Positions 33,430 through 45,324 are shown, counted from the first letter of the stretch. The stretch: 64,000 bases of DNA from Malachius bipustulatus (GCA_910589415.1 OU342630.1:15967867-16031866); one strand, 5' to 3'. Numbers and translations: made by a program. Notes: generated by a model from the sequence alone, not told the origin.

Positions 33430-34325
33430 TACAGGGTGGGGCGCGTTGAACGCCTCGGTCTGTTTATCCTAAATCGTGCACAATTTGAAAAAAAATTGAA
33501 TTGGGTCTAATTTTATACAGAGTCGTAGTGCCCACAACTTTAATTATTTTGAAGTATACAGCATGTCCCATATGAGAGTGGCATATCAAAGTTATGTTTT
33601 TTTAAATGGAATGCTCCTATGTTATTGTATTTTTAGATTGTCTGAAAAGAGAAAATAAGATTGGCTTTTACAGTTGGTGTTTAAATTCAGAAGTTTTTGA
33701 GTTATAAGCAAGTGAAAATCGTCATTTTTCAAGTTCAAGGCCCTGTATAACGAAAACGGCTGAAGATAGAGAAAAACGGCGGCTTACATGTCCTTATTTT
33801 AGCTTTTTGTGTACTATCCTACGATGTAGATAAAATGTTTATACAGGGTGATAAAAAAATTGGAAAAATCTGAGATTTCTCCACGCGTCGCCAAATAAGA
33901 AGAAACAAAGAACGTACAAATGTTTCTGTACCATAGGACAGTAAATAAAAAGTAAAAACAGGGACATGTAAGCCGTTTTTCTCTATCTTGAGCCGTTTTA
34001 GTTGTACAGGGCCTTGAACTTCGAAAATTGCGATTTTCACTTGTTTATAACTCAGAAACTTTTCAATTTACATCAACACCAACTGTAAAAACCAATCTTA
34101 TTCTTTCTTCTCAGATAATCTAAAAATGCGATAACATAGTTAGGAGCATTCTGTTTAAAAAAACATAACTTTGATATACCACTGTCATATGGGACATGCT
34201 GTATAGTAAAAAATAATTTTAAGTTATAGGCACTACGACCCTGTATAAGACTCAATTTAATTTTTTTTAAATTGTGCACGATTTAGGCTACACAGACCGA
34301 GGCGTTCGTCGCGCCCCACCCTGTA
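33430..34325. mobile_element. fold-back element, GGGGCGCGACGAACGCC family, complete
   Basis: Tip TACAGGGTGGGGCGCGTTGA and its inverse GCGCCCCACCCTGTA. Only the outer 130 bases are specific; the inner arms from about 33560 match the CCCAGCTTATTCGAAG family. Arms meet near 33.86 kb. Confidence 0.86.
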
Positions 34326-34784
34326 TATTTATCTACAATCATTAAATAAAGAGCACTTATCATGCCACCCATCTAAGTTACTTTGGATAAGAATCCATAT
34401 TACCGCACTAGTACGCTAAGTCTATTACCGCACTAGTGAGATATAAAGAACAATTATTAATTATAAAAAGAAAAATTATCAGAGCTGAGCTTGCATAAAT
34501 ATGGCAAAACAATTTTACATTTTCAATTCCCGTGGAAATTCAAGACACATAACGCCGCCACTGTCGTTATCTGTGATTATGAATTCGCTATGGTCGTTCG
34601 CCTGTAGTTCGACCAAGCCTCAAGCCAACTGCAATCGCCAACGTGTGGACGGCAAGTTTGTACACGAATGATTCGGTGAATGATTCGGTGAATGATTCAG
34701 TGAATGTTTCGCCAAATAGTTGGGCCAGCGTGTGGATGCCCGGTTACATGTCCCCATCTTAACTTTTCATGTTTTATCCCACTA

Positions 34785-34950
34785 TGGCCCGTATTCATCA
34801 ATAAATATAACCCCTGGGGTTATATTTTGGAACATGTGATTGGTTTAAAATTCGTAGCGTTCGTAGGGTTTGAGCATTAGACCAATCAGCTGTCAGAAAA
34901 TTCAAAATATAACCCCAGAGTTATATTTTGAAGTTTGATGAATACGGACA
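34785..34950. mobile_element. MITE, CCCGTATTCATCAA family, copy 1
   Basis: Ends GGCCCGTATTCATCAA and TTGATGAATACGGACA, with a perfect inner pair (ATATAACCCC / GGGGTTATAT). It sits in a fold-back fragment, flanked by TA. Copy 2 at 52382-52546 is nearly identical. Confidence 0.85.
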
Positions 34951-34999
34951 TATGTGGAGTAAATTTTAATACAGGGTGATGAAAAATCGGATAATTTTC

Positions 35000-36240
35000 A
35001 TCCGATGAAAACCACCTGTACCTATTCGATTTCTTTTGACATTTAAGCAATATAATGAAGTAGGTGTCAACTTCCGGTATTTCAGGAAGTGCGGCCATCT
35101 TGAAAATACTTTCATTGAATTTCTCGTGATCACTTATTATACGTCTGGAAATTTATTATTTTGAGGTTCTAGGCCCATTAGTTTCCGAGATATAGCCGGT
35201 GGCCAGCCTTAAGAAGACACCCTGTATACAGGGTGTTGCAGTTTGTATGTTCATAACGCCAAGAAACCGTAGAACACGTAAAAATAATTGTATTTTTTCT
35301 TTAAAGTATTGCTCTGAAACGCTATATTTTTGAGATACGAGGGTGTTCAATTTTTATTAAAACATTGTATTTTTCGAAAATATCTCAAATACATTTTATT
35401 CAATATTGTTGAAATTTTGTAGTATCATTTGCTGTAGTAAGGTTCTAGTTTAGACCTAACCATAACAAAATTATGTCCAGTGGCGTCCCGGTAAGCACCT
35501 CAACGAATATCATTTTGAAAAAACTTTTGAAACATCTACGCCAATGACTTTTTGTAAAACTTTATTTTGTTTTTCGGGTCATGCAAATAAAAATAAAACT
35601 TTTATGTCTCTTGACTATTCTTCGTATCTTGGTTGGTTTTAAAAATAAATAAAAAAATAGAATCCACATAAATGCATATCCCTGGAGCAACCAAGAAACA
35701 TAGGAAACATGAAAAATTAAAATTCCTTAGTTTAGATGTTAAGAAATGTACTCAATTTGTACTCAAACAACATTACAGATTCTCTATCCTCTCTTAATGC
35801 GCATACACCTGAATATGTAGCTGTCTTCTCCTGTGCATTTCTACATACCTAGTAGCATGCAGTCAACACGGTATAAAAATTAAACGAAAAATTAAGACAA
35901 AAAAAAGTTGAGCTCGTAGCGCTAGGAAATGTCGCTAGAATTTTTTTGTAGTCGGGGGATCTGAAGAAAAAGAAGCTCCACGTCAAATCTATAAATTTTT
36001 TCAAAAGTTGAAAGTTGAAAGACATTGATGAAAAACCTATAATTATTGTTGTCATTCTCAAATGTCTAAAAAATCGTATACATATCTCTAAAACTGTTGA
36101 GAATTTACCTACCAAGCCGTATTCCTTTTTTGTACCAGAAATGTTGTTTTTTTTAACTACAAAATTACTTTTGGAAAAATATGTCGAAACCAAAATTTAT
36201 CCATCAGTGGCGTGAAAATTGGGGATTAAGAAAGTTGGAC
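35000..36240. mobile_element. decayed TACAGGGTG-type elements (CAGTTTGTATGTTCATAA family)
   Basis: Near 35222 a tip reads CAGGGTGTTGCAGTTTGTATG, followed by GTGGCGTCCCGGTAAGCACC near 35485; the same pair recurs at 54750 and 55010. A weak mirror of the TGGCGT part lies near 36206. Another fragment at about 35053-35218 (CAACTTCCGGTATTTC) recurs at 47530-47690. Confidence 0.55.
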
Positions 36241-36639
36241 CCCTGTCTACCGCACGTCCCTAGTTAAAATTACACACACTTAATTATCACTGTTACTAGA
36301 CCAATTAATAGAAAAACAACAGAAAAAATTCCATAACAAAATATTAAGCTGTTTTGGAGTTCTACAAAAAAATGTAATTTTTTAACGTTGAACACTGGTA
36401 ACACATTGTAAATTCGTTAATACTCAATTTCGAGGGTAGGTTCATATAGATTCAATTTATTTCAATTTAGATTCATTTAGGTTCAAAAAAAAGTAAAAAT
36501 TCTACCTTCTACTTACAGGATGTAACAACATGTAACAAATAAATTCATTTTCTCGGTTAATATTTGTTGAATTAAAAAAAAAACGAAATACCTAAGTCAA
36601 TTTTTAAATTTAATTTATGTTTTATTGACGTAACATTAA

Positions 36640-37440
36640 TTTATTTTTTTATGTTCCTTGGCTCAGTAATTACGACATTCTCTAGTTTTTTTTTTTAAAT
36701 AGAACATTCTGTATATTATTGTATTTTCAGATTGTCTGAGACTTTTGACAGTTGGGAGGTCAAACTGAATAGCTGCTTGTGAGTTTTTAACAAATGAAAA
36801 TCACAATTTTCCATTTTGAAAGCAGTCTACATCGGAAACGGCTCCAAATATTTAAAAACGGCTTACATGTCCCTATCTTAAATTTTCAAGTGTCATCTTA
36901 CAGATTGTAAAATTAATTTTTATCTGGAAATTTTTATACAGGATGATGACAATTATCAGATTTTTCGTCAGTGTGTATAATTAGAGTTTCATCTTCATCA
37001 TACCGTATGACAAGTTTCAATGATAGAAAACTGTTAATTAGTAAGTATTTGGTATCCGCATCTTCAGAAAATAATTATCTTTCGATAGTCATTAGTCATT
37101 ACCGTTCTTGTAAATAAAAGTGGTGAGCAATAAACTGCAAATTATGTGATTTCCCATGCTTTTCGCCTATGTCCCGCTTTGAAACTTGTCACTCGGTATA
37201 TAAGTATTTTCGATATTTGGGACCGTTACCCATGCACCTGCTTTGAAAATGAAAAAATACGATTTTCACTTGTTTATAAGTTTATAACTCATAAAGTAGG
37301 TACCTGCTCAATTTAAACTGACTCTGTAAAAACCATTCTTATTGGATTTTCTCAGATAATCTGAAAATGTAATATTATACAGGTGTCCTATTAAAAAAAA
37401 AATAGACAATGTCGTCATTAATAAGCCAAGGAATAAATTT
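36640..37440. mobile_element. decayed fold-back element
   Basis: ATGTTCCTTGGCTCAGTAAT with TACGACATTCTCTAG at the left is mirrored by GACAATGTCGTCATTAATAAGCC at about 37430. Inner modules (AACGGCTTACATGTCCC, CGATTTTCACTTGTTTATAA) are recognisable but diverged. Confidence 0.65.
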
Positions 37441-38642
37441 TACGTCAATAGAACATAAATGTAATTCAAAAATTAAACTGTTTCGATTTTTTTATTCTAC
37501 AAATATTAAATGAAAAAATGATTTATTCATTACATACGAATCATATAGTGTAATTATGTATAATTCAAATTTATTTATTTTAGCCTCTAGGTACCTGTAA
37601 AATTAAAATGCCTATGTGTTAAGTTTTTGGATTCATCCAAGTACTCTGATTTAAAGTTAAGAAAACATTTCGAGTGTCCATTTAAAAACTTTTGACAATG
37701 AGCCGTCACTGCGAACCGGTAAAGACGATAAAATCTGAAGTAACAGCAAAGCTTTTCTGTTGTGCTTCAGGTGTGTGCCTAACTGAAAATAAAATGCAAC
37801 TGTCTTGTTTTATAAATTGTGTTTTTTACAAAAATGATCTCAAATTTTGGGCGATTCATTGACCTCATTAGGTAATGGTAATTAAACAATTTGATACAGT
37901 TTGTTTGATATAGTAGTTGATAAAGTTTGACATAAAGAGTCATATTCACTCATATTGACTCAAAAGGAGCTAAAGACACGGTTTCTTAAGCTAAAGAAAG
38001 GCCGGTTTCCACTTGCGAACAATAATACGTGTCTCATCGTATTCTTGATTGTGTTTGTAAAGTTAGTGTCTGTATTTAATAAATAGTCGTTTTTTACTTA
38101 GTGTTGCATAATCAACTTTAGTAAAAATGCCGCTTAATCAAACTATGGATGTTAAGACTAAAGAAAAAAATAATTATCAATAGTATCTAAATAAATCAAA
38201 TATACTATACCCGATCCGCATCCGCTTGACTGCCAGGACTTTGTTAAGTGTTTCTTCGCTTTTGAAGATCAAGCTCAAAAACCCCCCAGTTTTCACTCAG
38301 GCAAAACACTTCAGGAAGAGACACTGCAAGAGGTGACAAAATAATATCACATGGTAATCATGGTATGAATAAAACTTGACGCTTGTCAGGTCTTATATAA
38401 GTGTCTCGTCATGAAGCGTTTTCAAGCCTAAGTGGAAACTTAAGTCGTTATAAGATACCGTATACCTATTATAGGTATACGGTACTATATTATAGGTATG
38501 TACGTACTGAACATGACGAGACAAGTTTTTTATTTATTGTTAAGTAGGTAATAATTAACTACTTATTTATTTAGGCATTATGATTATTCTTAGAAGTAAG
38601 TGTTCTATGAAAATTAGATGTTGTAGACATATTATTTTCCAG
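37441..38642. other. intron before exon 2 of the coiled-coil gene
   Basis: A loose inverted pair (GTTTCCACTTGCGAAC at 38005 and AAGCCTAAGTGGAAAC ending 38439) may mark an old TIR element. A 29-base perfect palindrome, TACCGTATACC...GGTATACGGTA, is at 38456-38484. No other exon was supported. Confidence 0.45.
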
Positions 38643-39374
38643 GTAAAATTGGATACAAACAATCTCAAAAATGTTATTCAGATGTCAGGACCAAACAAGT
38701 TGATATTGACGGAAAAATAAAACTACTGAGAAATAATATGAAAAAAGAGCCACCTCAATTATTTGGAGAAGACAATCCTGCAGTGGATGAAATTCTTCAA
38801 CTAATAAAACAAGCACGTGGAGTTGAAGATGACATAAATATGAGTAATCGACGAGTGAATTTATCAGAAAAAGTTGAAACGAAATTAATAGAGGACATAT
38901 CAGTAAAGCAAAATAAACTTGCAAAAATTGAAAAGACTATTTCAAAGCAATTGCTGAAAGAAAAAAGAATAAGCTCTATTATTCAAGATATTACTACAAA
39001 AGCGAAAAATTTAGATGACTCAATAGCAACATTAACCGATATACATAAAAATATTCTTGAGACATGTAATACAGCAAAAATAAAATATGAAGAATTAAAT
39101 AAAGAAATGGCTAGAATCAATTCTGAATTTAAAGAAGTGACTGATGAGAAACTAAAAATTGAAAACAATATTAGCCACATTTATTCTGCAATCAACTTAA
39201 CTTCTAAAGATGCATTCATAAATATGAAGGAGATTGGTTTGTTAAAAATTCCCGAAAATTTTATTAATTTATATTTTTGTAAAGAAAAACACAGGAGCAG
39301 CCTTAATAGCATTTTGGATGAAAATATCAAATACTTAATGGAAAGTCGTCAGAAAATTCTGGACATTAACGCAG
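38643..39374 (+). CDS. secreted coiled-coil protein, exon 2 (main coiled coil)
   Basis: This is a 732-base exon between a good acceptor (TTTTCCAG) and the donor GCAG|GTACAA, open throughout, entered in phase 1 and left in phase 1. It starts GKIGYKQSQKCYSDVR, then becomes a long charged, Leu/Ile/Lys/Glu-rich helical segment with heptad-like spacing, including SEKVETKLIEDISVKQNKL and EELNKEMARINSEFKEVTDE. There is no transmembrane segment and there are few Pro or Gly. Cysteines occur at KCYSD, ETCNTA and YFCKEK. No catalytic or known binding motif is visible. I do not recognise the family. The arrangement of a signal exon plus coiled coil next to laminin gamma suggests an extracellular coiled-coil chain, possibly laminin-related. 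Confidence 0.75.
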
Positions 39375-40120
39375 GTACAAATTGATATCAATAATTATTC
39401 ATATTTTCAGATATTTCAATATCGTGACAATGCAGCGATATGGGTAACTATTTTTTAGGCTGTTCCTAAGTAATGAGGGTGGGGCCACACTTTGCTTACA
39501 AAAAATTCAAAATAGCGGCTCTTTAAAACTTATTTTTTTGTCGGAACAATGTTATTTTTATCTTAACTGAAAAATAATGGGCATTGCACAAAACATTGTA
39601 TATAAAATATGTTCAGTATAAATTAATCTATAACTTTGCTCCTTATGACTTCTTTGATAAATCTAATAGTTCATGAGAAAAATACTTTTCAATATGATCG
39701 TTTCTTGTTAAAAGACCGTAAAATTGTAGTAATTTTTTATCTTTTAATTCAGAAACTTAAAAGTCCATCGTACAGTAGAAGTAGTTCAAGTAGCGTAACT
39801 GTAAATTTCTGGCACCCTGTCACATTCGACTCTTAAGTATTATACAGTAGTGGCTCGTTGATATCTGCAAACATGTCGGTGTTCTTTGAAAGGATTGACG
39901 GATCCATCAGCTGGACAACCGGGTGGTTGGGGGCGGGATGCGGAGTATCCCCCAGCGAAAGGGGTCTCTCCCGGATTTTTTTTTTGGAAACCAGACTCTT
40001 AAATACAAAACTGTCGTATTCTTTGAGTTATTTTTTTGCCAAGAAATAAACAATTTAACTTTATGATGGATGATAAATAAAACACTAATGTTTTAAAAAT
40101 TATAAACGATATTATAACGG
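39375..40120. other. intron sequence, no feature identified
   Basis: A short patch of higher G+C at 39890-39990 (GGGTGGTTGGGGGCGGGATG) has no recognisable coding content. Confidence 0.35.
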
Positions 40121-40129
40121 ATAATTATA

Positions 40130-40940
40130 AACGTTACACGTGTTTCGCTACTTTTAAAGTAGCATCTTCAGACGTAGGTATGTATAAATGAATAAAATTA
40201 TTGATATAGTAACATAGCAACAGTATGGTAACCTAAGTGAATTAACACAAGTTAGCCATAAACCTCATTTATCCTCAACAAAACAATGAAATCAAATCAG
40301 ATACCTACCTAATATTCATCAGCATCAGCATCAGCTATGGAAACATTTCAACACAAATATCAAGATAATTTTTAGCACCACTACATTTAATATTTCGTTT
40401 AAATCTTTTTTGAGTAATGCTTCTATATTGCTGAATGCAAGAGAAAAGTTATCTATAAATTACAAAAACCTGGAATTTGTCGATTAAACTGTTCTCATTC
40501 AGTTTATATGTATAGGAAAAACTTGTAGAAACCTGGAAATTAGATACAACATACACATAAACTCTTACAGATTCAAACATCTAGAAAAATCAAATTGTAC
40601 AAAAGACTTAACAGAAAACAATAAAATTAATTTATTTCATCATTGTGATCAATTATTTAAATTAAATTTTCTTGAATCTCTAGAAATCCTCAGACATTTA
40701 CATAATCAACAATATGCAGTAATAAATGAACAGCTAGACACATATCGTTCTCCATTACTTGATTTTCTTCTTGATATCAACAACTACTAAGAAGATTCTG
40801 AAGAAATTATATTATGATCTAGTTAGTTCTCTTAAAACTAATTTAAATCTATAGTTACTTGTTTTATGATCATTTACATATTTCTGAAGATACTACTTTA
40901 AAAGTAGCGAAACACGTGTAACGTTTATGATATCCATCAG
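40130..40940 (+). mobile_element. Penelope-like element remnant with inverted terminal motifs
   Basis: Right end, plus strand: CTGAAGATACTACTTTAAAA then GTAGCGAAACACGTGTAACG. Left end near 40130-40175 carries the same sequence inverted. Each is a hammerhead-like motif: CTGAAGA, a CTACTTT/AAAGTAG hairpin, GAAAC and a short palindromic stem ACACGTGT. Between them is a GIY-YIG endonuclease tail. Inverted terminal repeats with hammerhead motifs around a GIY-YIG reverse-transcriptase protein are the hallmark of Penelope-like elements. The reverse transcriptase is deleted. Confidence 0.75.
40488..40790 (+). pseudogene. GIY-YIG endonuclease remnant of a Penelope-like element
   Basis: After an in-frame TAA at 40485 the frame reads TVLIQFICIGKTCRNLEIRY, then NIHINSYRF, and runs to a TAA at 40788-40790 with EQLDTYRSPLLDFLLDINNY at the end. 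ICIGKTxRNLExRYxxHI is the second half of the GIY-YIG nuclease motif as found at the C-terminus of Penelope proteins (usual form YIGxTxRxxxxRxxEH). The first GIY part and the reverse transcriptase are missing. Confidence 0.75.
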
Positions 40941-41120
40941 TATGCAGATTCTACAAAGTACATTTGAATGCTTGAATAATATTTACGACTTGTATAACAA
41001 ATTTTTATAAAAATAAAATTAAACAAATATGTACATAATATTACCTATATTTTATGAAATTTTCAAAAAAAAAATAATTAATTGAAGGTAACCATAAATC
41101 TCCATATTATTATAATCGAG

Positions 41121-41146
41121 GTATCCACCTCTGAAGAGGTGGATAC
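41121..41146. repeat. 26-bp hairpin
   Basis: GTATCCACCTCT-GA-AGAGGTGGATAC is a perfect inverted repeat with a 2-base loop, standing alone between two elements. Confidence 0.7.
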
Positions 41147-41440
41147 TACTTTTCCCCGATTTTCTAGAAAATGACTCAACAGACTTAAAATGTACTTAAC
41201 TACAGCAACAGAAGCAGCTTTTCAATCTTAACGAATTATTCATTTATCATTTCTCTCTCAAATGGTTAGGGGGGACAAATATATCCGTGACTGTCTTGAG
41301 AGAAAAAAATCCATCTTCAGAGGTAAATATCTCGATTCGGTGCGCGATTTAGCTAGGTGAGCCATGTGAGATTTATCAATCTATGTATTATCTAACATTA
41401 ACATTTGATCTTAGTCATAATCAAATAACAGATGAGGGTA

Positions 41441-42333
41441 TACTGGGTGATCCATTTTAATCTATTTTCGGAATTATTGGGGAGTGGCCACATTCTCCGA
41501 ACAAAAGTTTGGGACAAAAGTTGTTTGGTTTTGGGGGGGACATAGTTGGCACACAATAACCCCCACCCCCACTTCCTGTATAGGCAAATGCGGGTGACTT
41601 TGATGATTTAACTAGGAACCCCTCATTTTTTATTGCAGGTTATGATTCAGCGAGGAGAAAAAGAAACTTTTGTATGAACTTTTTTTTTCAAATTCGCTCT
41701 CATCCCCTAAACATGGAAGACAAAACGGCTTTCTCGAGACTTTGATTAATTTTTCATAACTCGACAATTGCTTGGAGGAAAACTTGCAGGGGGCAGAAGT
41801 TGTTTGGTTTATAGGAGGATATCATTTGCAGACCAGAACCACCCCCGACCCCTAGGAAGGGGGTGGGTTGACTTTGACATTTTTAATGGGAACGCTGATT
41901 TTTTTCGGGTATTACGATTCAGGGGTTGGGGTGGTTCGGGTCTGCAAGTGATATTCCCCTTAAAACCAAACAACTTCTGCCCCCTACAATTTTTTCTCCA
42001 AGCAATAATTGTCGAGTCATGAAAAATCAATCAAAGTCTCGAGAGAGTCGTTTTTGTCTTCCATGTTTAGGGAATGAGAGCGAATTTGAAAAAAAATGTT
42101 CATACAAAAGTTTGTTTTTCTCCACGCTGAATCATAACCCTCAATAGAAAATTTAGGTTCCTATTTAAATCGTCAAAGTCACCCCCACCCCTATACAGGA
42201 AGTGGGGGTGGGGGTTATTTTGTGCCAACTATGTCCCCCTCAAAATCAAACAACTTTTGTCCCAAACTTTTGTTCGGAGAATGTTGCCCCTCCCCAATAA
42301 TTCCGAAAATAGATTAAAATGGATCACCCAGTA
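41441..42333. mobile_element. fold-back element, TACTGGGTGATCCATTTTAA family
   Basis: Tips TACTGGGTGATCCATTTTAA and its inverse TTAAAATGGATCACCCAGTA. Arms of over 400 bases with GTTTGGGACAAAAGTTGTTT and C-rich blocks meet near 41.88 kb. It has none of the ATAAACAAGTG core, so it is a separate family with related tips. Confidence 0.88.
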
Positions 42334-43434
42334 TATTTGTATTTATAAATATTAGGTTTGTATTTCTAATCCCGGATCTTAGACTTCAATTATTGACAGT
42401 TTTTGTGACAATTTTTTCTCCTAAACCGTCGATTTTATTGCTAAAAGCATAATAAACAAAGTTGTAGGTAATTTTATTGGAAAAATTTTGTTTCTTAGAT
42501 ATTTTCCTCTAGAGCTCTTCTAGTTTTTGAGTTATAGCTGAAAAATCAAATTGAAAGCTGATTTTTTTTTTTAATTTCCGCCATTTTGATTTTTCATTGA
42601 TCTAGCCCCCCCCCCCCTTAAAATTGTTTAAGGTCATCGTAAATAATAGGTATCAGCATATTATGTAGAAATTTTATCATGACTTGTAACTCCCGACTCA
42701 TACCTGCTACCTAACACAATGTATTTTTATCAATATTTTTTACTGGTAAAACAAATTATTATTCTTCTTTGTTATTATTACACATTAATTGTTATTCTTA
42801 CCTAACAGACTTGCAGTTTACTGTATACCTACACTAGACTTTTTTTTAACTCCGTTTTTCCACCTTACGCATGGGGATCTCGGTTATCTCAAGAAGTACG
42901 AAATTGGTTGAATCGTATCATTGTTGCCTATTTTTGTGCTGATTTTCAATCTTAAAAGAAACTCAGGATATAGCTTGCGTCGTTGCTGAAATATGCTGAA
43001 AATACTGAAATTTCGAGATTTCTTATTTTGTCCATGTCTTGTTTGTAATAGAAAATAAGCAAAACAATTTTTTTAGACGACTTTTAGAAGACCACACAGC
43101 AAAAACGATGGAAGTCACTTTTCTATAATTTTGCATAAAATTAAATTTTAAGTTCAAAACCTGTTTTGGGGATCATAGAATTGAGATTAGAAGTAGTTTT
43201 TTTTTGTCAACAAGAAATCATACATCAGTCAAGAAAATAAAAGTATTCATAGACTTCCATGACTTTCCGATTTTCTCCATTTTTTATTTTTCTTCAAACA
43301 CAACAAAAAAAAAATGACAAAAACGATGTATGTTATTAAAAAATAGCAAAAATTATGAAGGTTCAAATAACGATATATTATTCTTGACTCGTAAACTATG
43401 ACATATTGTATTATTGTACAACTAAATTATTGGT
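42334..43434. other. AT-rich intron sequence, no gene recognised
   Basis: A C-run near 42606. No inverted repeats or coding frames with support. Confidence 0.4.
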
Positions 43435-44415
43435 TTATTTTTTCTTCACCAATTTCCTTGCAGTTTGTTTTTTATCGGCAGCTTTCTCAACTCTTGATTT
43501 CTTCTTTTTTAATAACTCTTTCTTTTTTACTTTATGAGGAAGATTCTCAAAGAAGTTTTTGGCATCATCGTCGCAAAACTGTTTCAGCTGTTGCAAATCT
43601 TTCCACTTTTCCAGACTGATTGGCAAAAAATCTAAACGATCAAAAAAATGAATGAGCTAAAACTTGTATGAATAAGAATTTATTACCTGTGTAGCTTCTG
43701 TCGGGCAAATAAAATTCCTGGACTTCTGGTATATCAGTTGAAACAGTAGTGGTAGTAAGAACTACAGACGTTTCGAATGGTCCATTGTAGGTTTCTCTAA
43801 AGGTTACCTATACTGAGGATGAATGGCTTCATACAATATTTCACGAATAGGTCTTACAGCGAATTGACTTTTTTTTAAATCTCTGTGCAAGAAACTGATT
43901 GCATTGACCAATTAGGGATTGATCAACTTCTATAACTTTAAATGGGGTAGGCTTGGTTCGGGCCCTCCTAAACTCTTCCAACCAATCTTCAACATTTTCA
44001 GCTTTGGTCCGCTGGTTAATCAGCCTATATTCTTATCACATTGTAAATAAGAATGGCCCCTTATTGGAAAAACATTCTTATGCTGTTCATGTAATTCCAT
44101 GTAATGAAACAAAAGCCCGCATGCAAACGGATACTTCAATACATCTACTAGCCTCACGCTTAACTCTTACTTTATAAAAAATGAATTATCACGAAACTTA
44201 GCTTCATTTTCATTTTTTCTTGGCCTGCGGTGCTTTATAGGAGACATGGCTACAAGACCAGCTAAGTAATAGTTTTGCTCATCTCTTCTCGCCATGGCAT
44301 TAAATTCCCTAATAATGGTATTTCTTTCCAAGACTCCAATAACTTGGAAGCATTTGTACCTGGAGCATTTACAATCTGGTCCTAATTCGTGTGTACTCAA
44401 CCTTAATTGTTTCAT
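43435..44415 (-). pseudogene. transposon-like protein (probable DUF7869-type family), C-terminal half, broken
   Basis: Minus-strand pieces in order: LGPDCKCSRYKCFQVI, a DEQNYYLAGLV segment, then VRVKREASRCIEVSVCMRAF and VSLHGIT, RGHSYLQCDKNIG, LINQRTKAENVEDWLEEFRR through VIEVDQSLIGQCNQFLAQRF, VTFRETYNGPFETSVV ... VQEFYLPDRSY and, after a 55-base intron (43632-43686, CACAG|GTAATA to GTTTAG), DFLPISLEKWKDLQQLKQFC ... FFENLPHKVKKK with a Lys-rich end. The motif order (VC.KAF..LHGI, RGHS..CDR.FG, W.DL..L..FC......F...LP) fits a multi-copy insect protein family with DUF7869. At least three frameshifts or stops and a central deletion make it non-functional. Confidence 0.6.
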
Positions 44416-45300
44416 AACATCACATACTCTTCCACTCTATTTTCTCTTCTTTGATCCCTCGTTTAATTTTTGCACTGTACATCCATCACGCTTTCATCAC
44501 TTAACGTTTCCACTTTATTCTCCATCATCAGCTTCAAAAATACACTAACCAGGAGGAAAAAGTACACAATAAATCACTAGTTAGTTGCAACAAACCACTA
44601 AGAAATCGAACACGTACAATTTGCAAGCTTCTGCAGGTTTGAATCTTACAGTAGCTATGGGATAAGGCCGATAAGCAATATAACACTTCGACTTACATCG
44701 TTTTTGCTGTGTTTTGCATTGACTTTCAGCGTTTTTGCTTTGTACGAGATTATTTGTTTCATGAATAACTCTATGACTATTAGCGATATTGCCAGGCATC
44801 ACGGGCCATTCGATTCTACTTTTCACACAGATTTTTTTGGTACTATATCTCATTTCACAATAAAAATTGACTTTCATCGTTTTTGCTTTGTAGTCTTCTA
44901 TAAACTGTTTATAATACATGCGAATTCGAATAAAGCCCTAACCTTATTATTGTGTCTGTATATGTGAACTATTGTGAATAAAGCTGAAAAATCAATAATT
45001 TAGATGCGCGCAGTATATGCGCTTCAATTAACACCAGCCACCAGCGCACTTGACCTGACCTGACCAGACAGGTCATGATAACCAGGTTAGATAATATCTA
45101 TTCATGAAAATATTAAACAATATATAAAATGACCGGGTGGTTATGTGATAAGAAATGACCTCGGAGCTGCTCCCCATTCCAGAATATCCTTTATTGATAA
45201 TTGAAATGACTGGGAATTTAACAAAAGATGACAACACAAATATCAAGAAAATAAGTCTATTAAAAAGTTTTTTTTTAATCCATGATTTTCTCAAAAGGTC
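44416..45300. other. upstream flank of the pseudogene, no clear gene
   Basis: Contains open stretches on both strands (for example 44581-44919 minus, Cys/Lys-rich) that may be further decayed parts of the pseudogene, but no motif supports this. Confidence 0.3.
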
Positions 45301-45324
45301 GAAGAGAAAATAACGTCTTCACCT

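Larger units (their letters stand above)
31183..34743 (+). mobile_element. PIF/Harbinger-type element with nested fold-backs
   Basis: Left end TGCCGGCTCCACACGTTGGC, right end inverted GCCAGCGTGTGGATGCCCGG. TTA flanks both sides (31180-31182, 34744-34746), and joining the flanks rebuilds the module ACGGCTTACATGTCCC of the fold-back it landed in. A 3-bp TTA duplication and a MADF-coding remnant inside both fit the Harbinger superfamily. The transposase is missing. Two fold-back elements (31793-32612 and 32771-34325) later inserted into it. Confidence 0.75.

Noticed and set aside
38127..38180. ATG with 17 codons (MPLNQTMDVKTKEKNNYQ) before exon 2 of the coiled-coil gene, as an alternative first exon
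   Set aside because: The only donors near its end give phase 0 or 2, while exon 2 needs one base (phase 1); the signal-peptide exon at 29156 fits.
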